In this document: positions 16,546-25,637 of the stretch, piece after piece
How the letters are laid out: each line of letters begins with the position of its first letter
Position numbering within the stretch: position 1 is the stretch's first letter
Program-made: the position numbers and the translations under genes
NCBI RefSeq assembly: GCF_013177735.1
Contig: NZ_WOEZ01000190.1
Coordinates: forward strand, 1-39,390
Length of the DNA stretch: 39,390 nucleotides
Direction of reading: 5' to 3'
Origin: Paraburkholderia elongata
Lineage (GTDB): Bacteria; Pseudomonadota; Gammaproteobacteria; Burkholderiales; Burkholderiaceae
The notes under the pieces: generated by a model
Databases searched by the model: none
Told to the model about the DNA's origin: nothing
The model's input: only the letters and a program-made list of their open reading frames with translations

Positions 16546-18069
16546 CTACTTGGTCTGCTGTTGCGAATCGGCGGATCCGACGGTTACCGCATCACCCCAT
16601 CCACCGCCCAGTGCGCGAATAAGGTTCACGGTAGCAGCCGCCTGAACTCCGGAAAGCTGGACAGCCGTCGTTTGCGACTGAAGTACCGTACGTTCGGCGT
16701 CAATCACGTCGAGATAATTGACGGCGCCGTCCTTGTACTGGGTTTGCGAAATTTCTGCGGCACGCTGCGATGCTTGCACTGCCTCGTTCTCGGTCTGAGT
16801 TTGCTGCTCAAGAATCCGCAGGTCCGACAGGTTGTCCTCGACCTCCTGGAACGCCTGAAGTACCTGTTGACGGTAGTTCGCAGCGTCCTCATCGAACACC
16901 GCCCGAGCGTTCGCCAGGTTTCCTTTGCGACGGCCCCCGTCGAAAATGGGTACTGTCAACGCAGTGCCAGCCAGAGGACCGAGCAGAAATGCCCGACTGG
17001 ACCATTTGAAGAGGTCTCCCAGCGTCGCTGACTCGAACCCTGCATTACCAGTGATCGACAGCGACGGGAAGTAGGCCGCCTTGGCGACACCAATTCGAGC
17101 ATTTGCCGCAGCCGTCGCGCGCTCAGCGGCGGCAATATCTGGCCGTCGCTCGAGCAGCGCAGACGGCAACCCCGGCGGAATCCGAATCAGCACCGGTTTC
17201 AACGGGTTCGAAGCCATCGAAAACTCTGAGGGAGCCTTGCCCAGAAGAACCGCAAGGCTATGCTCAGCGGTTGCCCTCTGCCTTTGCGCTGTCATCTCAT
17301 CGGAGCGCGCAGTTGCCAACTCGGATCGCGCTCTCGCTACGTCGAGTTCGGCAATATCACCATTCGCGAACTTCGACTGCACAAGCTTTAGCTGCTGTTC
17401 ACGAAGCGAAACGTTCTGCGCATAGACCTGCAGTTCCGCGTCCAGCTCGCGGACCTTGAAATAGTTTGCCGCAACGTCAGCCTGAAGCGAAAGCTGCACG
17501 GAGCGCAAGAGCGCCTGCGATTCCTCGCTTTCTGCAGCACTCGCTTTGACCGCATCCGACACCCGACCGAAAAGGTCCGCCTCGTAACTCGCCGTCGCTT
17601 GCGCACGCCACAGGGTCTGGGCTGGTACGTCTCCACCGTCCGGCTGGAACTGTGAGGCCGAAGTCACCTTTTCTCTGGTTGGCCCGAAGCCGGCGCCTAC
17701 AGTCGGGAAAAGGTTCGCTCGGGAGACCTGCTGAAGGGCACGGGCCTCCTTGACCCGCGCCGCCGCTGCAGCCAGCTTCTGGTTTGCAGAAAGCGCCTGC
17801 TCTTCGAGGTCGTTAAGGGTGGAGTCGTCAAAAATCACCCACCACTTCCCTCGGGGAATCTGGTCAGACGGCTGCGCGACCTTCCAGGTACCCAACTCGC
17901 CTTCTGTTTCAGCCGTGGCCGTTGTAGCCGGCGCCTCCTTGAAAGCGGTGGAGTCGCCCACGCTCGGGACCTTGTACTCCGGAGCCAGCGAACAGCCAGC
18001 TGTCAGAAGTGCCGCGCTCAGGAGCGTCAGCGAACCCAGGAGAACACGTTTCACTGTAATTGTCGACAT
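16546..18069 (-). CDS. Outer-membrane efflux lipoprotein (OprM/OpcM/NodT family)
   Basis: A 507-residue TolC-like outer-membrane channel of an RND pump. The start is ATG 18069 (MSTITVKRVL), with GAGGT upstream, because a lipoprotein signal follows directly: hydrophobic core then LLTAGC, with the cysteine as lipidation site. The frame is open upstream, but that stretch overlaps the pump gene. Two OEP repeats are visible: LPALLERRPDIAAAE-type text (SALLERRPDIAAAERATAAA) and YKDGAVNYLDVIDAERTVLQ near the C-terminus, both diagnostic for the NodT/OprM group. It is the last gene of a four-gene operon, 7 bp after the pump gene. It matches the position of opcM/oprC in Burkholderia CeoAB-OpcM and BpeEF-OprC. 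Confidence 0.9.
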   Translation of the reverse strand: MSTITVKRVLLGSLTLLSAALLTAGCSLAPEYKVPSVGDSTAFKEAPATTATAETEGELGTWKVAQPSDQIPRGKWWVIFDDSTLNDLEEQALSANQKLAAAAARVKEARALQQVSRANLFPTVGAGFGPTREKVTSASQFQPDGGDVPAQTLWRAQATASYEADLFGRVSDAVKASAAESEESQALLRSVQLSLQADVAANYFKVRELDAELQVYAQNVSLREQQLKLVQSKFANGDIAELDVARARSELATARSDEMTAQRQRATAEHSLAVLLGKAPSEFSMASNPLKPVLIRIPPGLPSALLERRPDIAAAERATAAANARIGVAKAAYFPSLSITGNAGFESATLGDLFKWSSRAFLLGPLAGTALTVPIFDGGRRKGNLANARAVFDEDAANYRQQVLQAFQEVEDNLSDLRILEQQTQTENEAVQASQRAAEISQTQYKDGAVNYLDVIDAERTVLQSQTTAVQLSGVQAAATVNLIRALGGGWGDAVTVGSADSQQQTK

Positions 18070-18076
18070 GGTGACC

Positions 18077-21000
18077 TCACGATTCGACCGTGGCATCGAC
18101 ACCGCGAACGTGCGGGTGATGTCCGTGCTTGTCCACGATGTGCTCTGTCCCGGCGAGCTTTCGCAGAACAACATAGAAGACGGGCGTAAGCAGCAGCCCG
18201 AACAAAGTCACCCCAAGCATCCCGAAGAACACGGCGATACCTATGGCATGACGCATCTCCGAACCTGCGCCACCTGAAACGACCAGCGGCACCACGCCCA
18301 TGATGAACGCGAAAGACGTCATCAGGATCGGTCGCAAACGCAGCCGGCTGGCCTCAATGGCAGCCTGGACAATCGAGCGCCCCTCCATCTCCAGCTCGCG
18401 GGCGAACTCGACAATGAGAATCGCGTTCTTCGCGGACAACCCGACAAGCACCATGAGGCCAATCTGCGTGAATATGTTGTTATCCCCGTGAGTCAACCAA
18501 ACGCCGAGCAATGCTGAAAGCACACTCATAGGAACAATCATCAGAATGGCCAGAGGCAATGTCAGGCTTTCATACATCGCTGCCAATACCATGTAGACGA
18601 GCAGCACGCTGATCGGGAACACCCAGAGCGCCGCATTGCCAGCCAGAATCTGCTGATACGTCAGGTCGGTCCACTCGAACTTCATCCCGCGCGGCAACGT
18701 CTTAGCGGCAATCCGATCGATCGCGGCCTGCGCCTGCCCCGACGAGTAACCCGGCGCGGGACCGCCGTTGATATCGGCGGAGGTGAAGCCGTTGTACCGG
18801 ACTACCGAGTCGGGACCGTAAGTCGGCGTGACCTTCACAAGGGTCGACAGCGGCACCATCTCGCCCTTGTCGTTGCGCGTCTTCAGCAATCCGACGTCTT
18901 CCGTATGCGCACGGAACGGTGCATCCGCCTGCACCCGCACCTGAAAGACACGACCGAAACGGTTGAAGTCGTTGACGTAGAACGAGCCGAGATAGACCTG
19001 CATCGTGCTGAAGATATCGTTCACGGACACGCCGAGCTGCTTGGCCTTGACGCGATCGACATCAACATTCACCTGCGGCACGTTGATCTGATACGTGGAG
19101 AACGCCGGTCCGAGCTCGGGCGCTTTCGCCACCTCCTTGAGGAACGCCTGGGTCGAGTTGTCGAGCGCCGCATAACCCGCGTCGTGCTGGTCTTCGATCT
19201 GCAGCTTGAAACCGCCCAGCGTGCCCAGGCCGAGAACTGGCGGCGGCGGGAACACCGCGACGAACGCGCCCTTGACCCCGGAGAGCCGCTTGTTCAGTTC
19301 CCCCGCAATGGCCAGACCCGACAGCGACTTGCCTTTACGCTCTTCGAACGGCGTTTCGCCGAAGAAGATGACCGCCGAGCTCGACGAGTTGGTGAAGCCG
19401 TTGACCGACAGCCCCGGAAACTGGACGGCTGCCGCGACGCCTGGCGTCTTCAAGGCAATGTCCCCGACTTGTCGCACCACCTCTTCAGTCCGGTCGAGCG
19501 ACGCACCGTTGGGCAGTTGCACGATACCGACCAGGTACTGCTTGTCCTGCACGGGAACGAACCCGCCCGGCACGATCTTGCCCATCAGCACGGTCAGCCC
19601 CAGCAACACTGCATAGATGCCGAGAATGACTACCTTGCGGTTGACAACCTTGGATACCCCTCGGCTGTATGACTCAGAGCCGCGATGAAATACCTTGTTG
19701 AATCCGTTGAAGAACGGTCCCAACACCTTATCCATGGCCCGCGAGAGCCAATCCTTCGGATCGTGATGCCCTTTGAGCAGAAGAGCAGAAAGAGCCGGTG
19801 AAAGCGTAAGCGAGTTGAACGCGGAAATCACCGTCGAGATGGCGATGGTCATCGCGAACTGCTTGTAGAACTGGCCTGTCAGGCCGCTCATGAACGCGAG
19901 CGGCACGAACACGGCGACCAGCGTCAACGCGATCGCGATAATCGGCCCGCTCACTTCCTGCATCGCCTCGTAGGTGGCCTCCTTCGGAGACAAGCCCGTG
20001 GCGATGTTGCGTTCGACGTTCTCCACCACCACGATCGCATCGTCGACCACGATGCCGATCGCCAGCACCATGCCGAACAGCGACAGCGCATTGATCGAGA
20101 AACCGAACGCGAGCATCAGCGAGAACGTCCCGACAATGGAAACGGGTACGGCGATCAGCGGTATGACCGACGCGCGCCACGATTGCAGAAATACGATGAC
20201 CACCAGCACGACCAGTGCGATAGCTTCCAGCAGCGTGTGAATCACCGCATGGATACTGGCGCGCACGAACTGCGTCGGGTCATAGACGATGTCGTACTTC
20301 ACACCTTCCGGCATATCGGCCTGGAGTTCCTTCATTGTCTGCCGCACGTGCGCCGAAATATCCAGCGAGTTCGCGCCAGGCAGCTCGAAGATCGCCATCG
20401 CGACCGCCTGCTTGTTGCTCAACAGCGAACGGCGCGCGTATTCGGATGCGCCCATTTCGACGCGTGCGACGTCCTTGAGCCGCGTCACGGCACCATCGGG
20501 TGATGTCTTCAGCACGATGTCGCGGAACTGGTCTTCCGTCTCGAGCCGGCCCATTGCATTCACGTTGAGCTGCAGCGGTGCATCCGACGTAGACGGAGCC
20601 CCTCCGATCTGGCCGGCCGCCACCTGGAGGTTCTGATCCCGAATCGCCGCCACGACGTCGTTGGCGGTCATGTTGTGCTCGGCCACCTTCTTCGGGTCGA
20701 GCCAGACACGCATCGAGTAGTCGCCGGAACCCCACAGGGTGACCTGACCGACACCGGGAATCCGCTCCAGACGGTCACGCACGTTGATCAGCGCATAGTT
20801 CCGGAGATAGTTGCCGTTGTATTTCTCGCTCGGCGAAACCAGGTGGACGACCATCGTGAGCGTCGGCGACGACTTGACCGTCGTGACGCCGAGGCGTTGC
20901 ACGTCCTCGGGCAGGCGCGGCAACGCCTGGTTCACCCGGGTCTCGACCTGCTGCTGCGCGAGGTCGGGATTCGTCCCGAGCTTGAACGTGACCGTCAACG

Positions 21001-21271
21001 TGAGGGTGCCGTCGCTATTGGCCTGCGACTGCATGTACAGCATGTTCTCGACGCCGTTGATCTGTTCTTCAAGCGGCGAAGCAACCGTCGCGGCGATCAC
21101 CTTGGGGTTCGCGCCGGGATATTGCGCCGTCACCACGACGGACGGCGGCACGACGCTCGGATATTCCGAGATGGGCAAATTGACCATCGCGATCAGGCCC
21201 GCCAGCAGGATCACTGCTGACAGGACGGCCGCGAAGATCGGCCGATCAATAAAAAATTTGGAGAGGTTCAT
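18077..21271 (-). CDS. RND multidrug efflux pump, MexF/BpeF/CeoB-like
   Basis: A full-length 1064-residue hydrophobe/amphiphile efflux (HAE-1) transporter of the inner membrane, driven by proton flow. It opens MNLSKFFIDRPIFAAVLSAV and shows SEYPSVVPPSVVVTAQYPGA, the TM4 proton-relay pair in AIGIVVDDAIVVVENVERN, GLTGQFYKQFAMTIAIST, and the second-half motif NNIFTQIGLMVLVGLSAKNA. From memory it is closest to MexF, and to BpeF and CeoB of Burkholderia. These export chloramphenicol, trimethoprim, fluoroquinolones and salicylate-type compounds; the substrates here are inferred. Residues look intact throughout. It is followed by the outer-membrane factor (7 bp) and preceded by the adaptor (45 bp). 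Confidence 0.94.
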   Translation of the reverse strand: MNLSKFFIDRPIFAAVLSAVILLAGLIAMVNLPISEYPSVVPPSVVVTAQYPGANPKVIAATVASPLEEQINGVENMLYMQSQANSDGTLTLTVTFKLGTNPDLAQQQVETRVNQALPRLPEDVQRLGVTTVKSSPTLTMVVHLVSPSEKYNGNYLRNYALINVRDRLERIPGVGQVTLWGSGDYSMRVWLDPKKVAEHNMTANDVVAAIRDQNLQVAAGQIGGAPSTSDAPLQLNVNAMGRLETEDQFRDIVLKTSPDGAVTRLKDVARVEMGASEYARRSLLSNKQAVAMAIFELPGANSLDISAHVRQTMKELQADMPEGVKYDIVYDPTQFVRASIHAVIHTLLEAIALVVLVVIVFLQSWRASVIPLIAVPVSIVGTFSLMLAFGFSINALSLFGMVLAIGIVVDDAIVVVENVERNIATGLSPKEATYEAMQEVSGPIIAIALTLVAVFVPLAFMSGLTGQFYKQFAMTIAISTVISAFNSLTLSPALSALLLKGHHDPKDWLSRAMDKVLGPFFNGFNKVFHRGSESYSRGVSKVVNRKVVILGIYAVLLGLTVLMGKIVPGGFVPVQDKQYLVGIVQLPNGASLDRTEEVVRQVGDIALKTPGVAAAVQFPGLSVNGFTNSSSSAVIFFGETPFEERKGKSLSGLAIAGELNKRLSGVKGAFVAVFPPPPVLGLGTLGGFKLQIEDQHDAGYAALDNSTQAFLKEVAKAPELGPAFSTYQINVPQVNVDVDRVKAKQLGVSVNDIFSTMQVYLGSFYVNDFNRFGRVFQVRVQADAPFRAHTEDVGLLKTRNDKGEMVPLSTLVKVTPTYGPDSVVRYNGFTSADINGGPAPGYSSGQAQAAIDRIAAKTLPRGMKFEWTDLTYQQILAGNAALWVFPISVLLVYMVLAAMYESLTLPLAILMIVPMSVLSALLGVWLTHGDNNIFTQIGLMVLVGLSAKNAILIVEFARELEMEGRSIVQAAIEASRLRLRPILMTSFAFIMGVVPLVVSGGAGSEMRHAIGIAVFFGMLGVTLFGLLLTPVFYVVLRKLAGTEHIVDKHGHHPHVRGVDATVES

Positions 21272-21316
21272 GACAGTCTCTGGCTAGGCATGAGGGGCAT
21301 TCTGGATCGTGTGCAC

Positions 21317-22492
21317 TCAGGAAGCGCCGGTCTCGGAGGCGGCGTCGCCCGACATCTGAACGATGTTCGGCTTGACGGGGTCGCCCGGACGGACTCGCTG
21401 CATACCGTTCACAACGATGCGGTCGCCCGGCTGCAGCCCGCTGGCGATGACGCGCAGGCCACGATGCTGGTCACCCAGCTTCACTTCCCGGTACTGAACC
21501 TTGTCTTCCTTATCCACCAGCAGCACGAACTTCTTTTCCTGATCGGTCTGGATAGCTGCGTCGCTGACCAGCACTGCTTGATGCGGCGCGCCACCACCAA
21601 CGCGAGCCCGAACGTAGAGCCCCGGTACAAGCACGCCGTCCGCGTTGTCAAAACGCGCGCGCACACGAATCGTCCCGGAACTGGTGTCAAGCCGGTTGTC
21701 CACTGAATCGATCACGCCCTGCCGGGAATAGCCCGTCTCGTTGGCCAGCCCAATCCAGGTCGGAACCGTCACCTTCGAGTCGTGGCTGAGAAAACGCAGG
21801 TACGTCCGCTCGTCGACGTCAAACGACGCGTAGATAGGTGACGTTGAAACCAAGGTCGTCATCACGGGAGCGTTTGCCCCTATAGAAACCACGTTTCCAA
21901 CTGTCAGTAACGCGCGAGAGACACGCCCGGACACGGGCGCCACAATCGCTGTGTAGCCCAGATTGATCTGTGCCGCTTCAAGGGCTGCTTTCGCGGCCTT
22001 CACAGCTGCAACGGCTTCACGGTTTGCATTCTGCGCCTCGTCATAGTCGCGCTTGGCGATTGCATTGTCGGTCAGCAGTCGCTGGGCACGCTCCCAATCA
22101 GTCGAGGCGTATCCGCTGCGGGACTCCGCCGAAGCGAGTTGCGCTGCTGCCCGATCGACCTCCGCCTGATACGGACGCGGGTCGATGGTAAAAAGCAGGT
22201 CTCCCTTCTTGACCATCGCGCCGTCCTGGAAATGGACGGCGACGATCGTTCCTGAAACGAGCGGCCGAATCTGTACATCGTTGATGGCCTCGATTCGACC
22301 TGAGTACTCCTGATAGTCGGTGATGGACCGCGAGACAACAGTCGCGACGTCAACGTCCGCGGCAGGCGGCGCTACAGCGGCGGCAGCTTCGGTGACGGGA
22401 GTGCCACCGTACATGTGATACATCGCGCCGACGCCGGCGATGACCGCCAGGGAAATCGCGCTGGAGATAACCAGCTTACGCTTGAGAGGCAT
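21317..22492 (-). CDS. RND periplasmic adaptor, MexE/BpeE/CeoA-like
   Basis: A 391-residue membrane-fusion protein. It has a basic N-terminus and a membrane anchor or signal (RKLVISSAISLAVIAGVGA) with no lipobox cysteine. The HlyD-like hairpin and lipoyl domains show YSGRIEAINDVQIRPLVSG, GDLLFTIDPRPYQAEVDRAA and NLGYTAIVAPVSGRVSRALL, followed by beta-barrel and membrane-proximal domains ending in NGMQRVRPGDPVKP. It bridges the RND pump to the outer-membrane channel in the periplasm. It is second in the operon, 35 bp after the LlpE-like gene. Confidence 0.92.
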   Translation of the reverse strand: MPLKRKLVISSAISLAVIAGVGAMYHMYGGTPVTEAAAAVAPPAADVDVATVVSRSITDYQEYSGRIEAINDVQIRPLVSGTIVAVHFQDGAMVKKGDLLFTIDPRPYQAEVDRAAAQLASAESRSGYASTDWERAQRLLTDNAIAKRDYDEAQNANREAVAAVKAAKAALEAAQINLGYTAIVAPVSGRVSRALLTVGNVVSIGANAPVMTTLVSTSPIYASFDVDERTYLRFLSHDSKVTVPTWIGLANETGYSRQGVIDSVDNRLDTSSGTIRVRARFDNADGVLVPGLYVRARVGGGAPHQAVLVSDAAIQTDQEKKFVLLVDKEDKVQYREVKLGDQHRGLRVIASGLQPGDRIVVNGMQRVRPGDPVKPNIVQMSGDAASETGAS

Positions 22493-22527
22493 TTCAAACT
22501 CCCATTTACAGGTGATATGAATCAGGA

Positions 22528-23406
22528 TCAGGATCGCACTGAAGTCGCGCCAAATATCCTGTTGAAGAAGGCGGCAACGTCAGCGAGTACCTCCTGTCGT
22601 GACGCCAGTTCGTTGTGCGCGACCTTCCCGTAGCGCGTAACCGTCGTGGGTACGCCTGCGGAAATCAGTTCTGCAGCGTACTTCTCTGCTTCAACGTGCA
22701 TCAGGTCGTTCTCCGCGCTGGCAATGAATGCAGCAGGCAGTCCCTTCAGGCGGCGGGACTCGATCGGTGCGGCGTACGGATGCAGCCGGTTAGACACGAA
22801 CGGCAGATATGCCCTGTAGCCAGACGCACACTCTTCTGCATACATATCTGGATTTATATCGCTACCCAGATCGGCGATGCGCGTCATGCTCGGATCGAGC
22901 AGTGGCGCAAGAAGCGCCTGGGCCGAAAACCGGAAGACGGCCTGGTCTCGAACCATGGCCGCCAGGCCCGCTGCCAGATTGCCGCCCGCGTCGTGTCCAG
23001 CCACAGCCATACGTTTTACGTCTGCGGAAAGTAGACGCGCGTTGGTCACAACCCACTGCGCAGCGCAGTATCCGTCGCAAAGCGCGGCAGGGAATGGAAA
23101 TTCCGGCGCCAGCGAGTAACCCACGGATATCACCAGAGCCTGGACTTCGGTAGCCAGTTGTGAGCAAATCGTGTCGGCCTGCTCTGGCGCCCCCTTAACA
23201 AAAGCGCCGCCGTGAAAGAAGAAGATGACGGGCACGGCGCCGCGCTTGATTGGGAGACGATATGTACGCAAACGGATAGCCTGCGCGTGGCCGTCCAGAT
23301 CCACGTCCTGAATTTCGACCGCCTGTTCGACATTGGATTTCATACCTTTCAGGCCTGGTGCCTTCCCGGATGTTTCGATAGGGTGGATTGTGGTCGAAAT
23401 CGGCAA
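22528..23406 (-). CDS. llpE: LlpE-like alpha/beta hydrolase (HSL/esterase fold) lacking the catalytic serine
   Basis: A 292-residue hormone-sensitive-lipase-type alpha/beta hydrolase heading the efflux operon. Burkholderia CeoAB-OpcM and BpeEF-OprC operons also begin with a lipase-like gene called llpE, so the name rests on position and fold. The oxyanion motif is intact (FFFHGGAFVKG, H65-G66-G67). The expected GDSAGG nucleophile elbow reads VAGHDAGGNLAAG, with Asp139 (GAC, 22990-22992) in place of Ser. The acid (Asp234, SAENDLMHVEA) and His264 (KVAHNELA) of the triad are present. The longest frame starts at TTG 23406; ATG 23343 (MKSNVEQAV) is an alternative, and neither has a good ribosome site. 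Role in efflux unknown; it may be a non-hydrolytic or altered enzyme. Confidence 0.82.
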   Translation of the reverse strand: MPISTTIHPIETSGKAPGLKGMKSNVEQAVEIQDVDLDGHAQAIRLRTYRLPIKRGAVPVIFFFHGGAFVKGAPEQADTICSQLATEVQALVISVGYSLAPEFPFPAALCDGYCAAQWVVTNARLLSADVKRMAVAGHDAGGNLAAGLAAMVRDQAVFRFSAQALLAPLLDPSMTRIADLGSDINPDMYAEECASGYRAYLPFVSNRLHPYAAPIESRRLKGLPAAFIASAENDLMHVEAEKYAAELISAGVPTTVTRYGKVAHNELASRQEVLADVAAFFNRIFGATSVRS

Positions 23407-23429
23407 TCAGATAAATGGTTATAATCCAG

Positions 23430-23821
23430 GACACAATTCACACCAGCCGAACAAACCAGACGGCAACGCGCAAATCATCCAGCGCGCGCTAGGTAGTAGG
23501 TTCGCTGTATCAATCAGGATTGGGGACTGCTCGAATCGCTGGGCAGCCCATTCGACAAATATTTGACCTATGGCGAAAAGGCGATCGGCACTTCCGCTAG
23601 CCTTCGCGAGCGAAGGCTTGAAGCCGACATGAAGGTTGGCCCCGGAGCATGTCCCCACCCGGTATGTCATATGCTAATTAGGCTTCCTGGTCGCCGACGA
23701 TTAGCCCGGAACGCAAGCTCACATGAATCTCCTTACCTTCGCCCACAAAGGTCATTTCCGACGTCGGGACGCTGGATTCCACGACTTTCGCTAACACTCG
23801 CATCGCTTTGAGTCGGTCCAC
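23430..23821 (-). pseudogene. Decayed LysR-type regulator upstream of the efflux operon
   Basis: GTG at 23821, behind GAGGA, opens VDRLKAMRVLAKVVESS, a clear LysR N-terminus. The frame then jumps straight to effector-domain text (VSLRSGLIVGDQEA) and stops at 23678. A second frame continues with a LysR-like C-terminus (GQIFVEWAAQRFEQSPIL). Most of the HTH and ligand domain is deleted, and at least one frameshift is present. It lies on the same strand as, and immediately upstream of, llpE. Related Burkholderia pumps are controlled by a neighbouring LysR gene (CeoR, BpeT), so this may be the lost local regulator. That identity is inference. Confidence 0.6.
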
Positions 23822-24124
23822 TTTTCCTCATCTTCATCGCGACGGGTAATGGGCAATCATTTGTGATAGGACGCCGGCCGGCTCGCGGCGCGCAGTTTTC
23901 CTACCACAGGTCATGGACGCAGACTATGGGTTCGCTATGACGTCGTAAAGCACGATTAACCCAAAAATCCCGCCGTCCCACACACGGGATAGGCTTAACC
24001 GATCGAAGGTGCACAAATCTGCAGAAGCAGGCTGTCTTTGCAGGGCAAACGGTTGTCCCCGCTGAAGAGTGCGGCGTGACCGGCGCCACGTATCCGTCAG
24101 CGAATCCCGTTGCCGCCGGGTCGG
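23822..24124. other. 303-bp stretch without a recognised gene
   Basis: Mixed-composition DNA between the LysR remnant and a frameshifted gene. No coding frame, inverted repeat ends or hairpin terminator could be supported. Probably scar tissue from earlier insertions. Confidence 0.3.
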
Positions 24125-24603
24125 TTAGATGTCGACGATTTTGCGTAGCGGGCCGTATGAGACACGCCAGTGTCGTTTGGAGTCTGTCACGGCAATCGAC
24201 GCTGTTTTCGAGTTCAGCCTGACAATGGTGCCGACACGTTCGCTCAGGTATTTGTCGGTGAAACCAACGGTGTCGCCGACGAAAAACTCTTCGCGTTGTG
24301 CGCGCGGTGGCGGTGCCGGTTCATGATGAATCGGGGCTACGCTACCGGGAACGATCGCTGTGTACGGTAGCGCCCCGCGGCGCCGGCTCGTATTGTCCTG
24401 AACGACCGCTTGGGTTTGCCGAAGCTCGACAACGGTTCCCTGCAATGGCGGTGGCCAGTGGGTTGTCGGCGATACAACTAATAGCCATTCCGAGGTGCAA
24501 ACGCTGGCGTGCGTCTGGGGTCATCGAGCATTTTTCCGATGGCGAGATAGAGGCGACTCAGCTCGGCGCTGGGTGCCTGCCGAAGCGAGTCGAGAATGTC
24601 CAT
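24125..24603 (-). pseudogene. Twice-frameshifted conserved hypothetical gene with tandem SH3-like repeats
   Basis: Three adjoining minus-strand frames read as one protein. From ATG 24603: MDILDSLRQAPSAELSRLYL, then AIGKMLDDPRR. A shift gives ARQRLHLGMAISCIADNPLA. A second shift gives LQGTVVELRQTQAVVQD up to the stop at 24125. The last part has two similar units, GTVVELRQTQAVV(17 aa)LPY and GTIVRLNSKTASIAV(8 aa)VSY, each followed by charged text; the second ends VSYGPLRKIVDI. I recall similar full-length hypothetical proteins in Burkholderia but know no function. The repeat units look like small beta-barrels. The two shifts make the gene inactive unless they are assembly errors. Confidence 0.55.
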
Positions 24604-24617
24604 GAATGTGAAGGCAT

Positions 24618-24700
24618 TTAACGGGCGAGCGGCAACAGTTCGTGCGCGCGATTGGCCGGATACGACCGCAACTTCTCAATCGCGCGCCCGTCAGTACAAT
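24618..24700 (-). pseudogene. Possible IS66 TnpC C-terminal scrap
   Basis: The minus strand ends a frame with IEKLRSYPANRAHELLPLAR and a TAA at 24618-24620. The P-x2-R-x2-ELLP pattern resembles the C-terminus of IS66-type TnpC transposases. Only about 25 codons are recognisable, so this is tentative. Confidence 0.28.
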
Positions 24701-24794
24701 AGCCTCGCCAGCTGCGTCGTCCATCGCATTGCTCCGTCGTTACGATGACAACACCTTCGCGTCGCGCTTACGTGCGTTCAAGACGGGATGCGCT

Positions 24795-25219
24795 GACGGA
24801 TACTGCCGCTCAGCGTGCTGGGCATGAAGACCCAGGTTCGGGCTGATGTCGATCTGGGCAAAAAACGTGAGCGTGCAAAGCGCGACTCCAGCGACAGCGA
24901 GAGCGTCAAATGTGTGGAAGGTCTGAACCACCTGCCCGCCCTCAAGGCGCGTTGTCCCGATACGCGGATGGTGGGTGTGGGCGACCGCGAAAGTGACGTC
25001 TATGAAGTATTCGCGGCCGAACGGCCTGCAGGTATGGACTGGCTCATTCGCGCGGCATGTGACCGCTGCATTGCGCATCCCGAGCGTTATCCCTGGGACA
25101 CCGTGACGGCGAGCGCACCGCTGGGCGAGATCGAACTGGAGTTGCCGGCACATCGCAAGATGGCCCGGCGCACTGCGCGTCTGACGCTGCGCTGCACACA
25201 GGTTATCGCCAGCGCCTGA
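24795..25219 (+). pseudogene. IS4-family (IS50-like) transposase fragment
   Basis: About 140 codons of the middle of a transposase: LPLSVLGMKTQVRADVDLG, then PDTRMVGVGDRESDVYEVF with the DRESDxYE motif of IS4/IS50 transposases, then GMDWLIRAACDRC and LGEIELELPAHRKMARRTAR. The N-terminus and the C-terminal Y-R-E-K region are absent and the frame stops at 25217. It differs in sequence from the intact IS4 element at 2174-3573, so it comes from another element. Confidence 0.72.
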
Positions 25220-25637
25220 AAGAACCGCCGTCTTGTGCGGTGGAATGACCACTTGAGCGTGGGGCCGGTGATCCAGAACAGCGCGTGAAACCAACTAGGC
25301 AGCCAAGCGATTTCATGAAGCCTTTGGTCTGGCGTAACGGCAGATGGAAGACCTGGCGGATGAACGTAACCGTCCGACCGTGCCCGTATAGACGTCTGAT
25401 GAAGGCGACGCCATTGGCAGGGCGATAATTAGGAACGACCGAGAGGGATCTTCAGACGCTTGCGCTAGAACAGCGGGCCCGGACGCGCGGATAGGATGTA
25501 CTTCTGCAATCGCGGCCGAAGCCGCGAGCGTGCGCACGAATCATACGCCCGATATACCGGCGATCGGCCGCCCACGGAGCGGTACCACACCGCGTCGATT
25601 CGCAAGCGTCGCGCCGTCCTCTCCGCGCACGCTGTCA
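25220..25637. other. 418-bp stretch without a recognised gene
   Basis: DNA between the transposase fragment and the GST gene. Short open frames exist on both strands, but none has a ribosome site or recognisable motif. Likely decayed mobile-element DNA. Confidence 0.3.

Noticed and set aside
18905..20735. Long open frames opposite and within the RND pump gene
   Set aside because: GC-rich shadow frames of a clearly coding 1064-residue transporter; no ribosome sites or family motifs.
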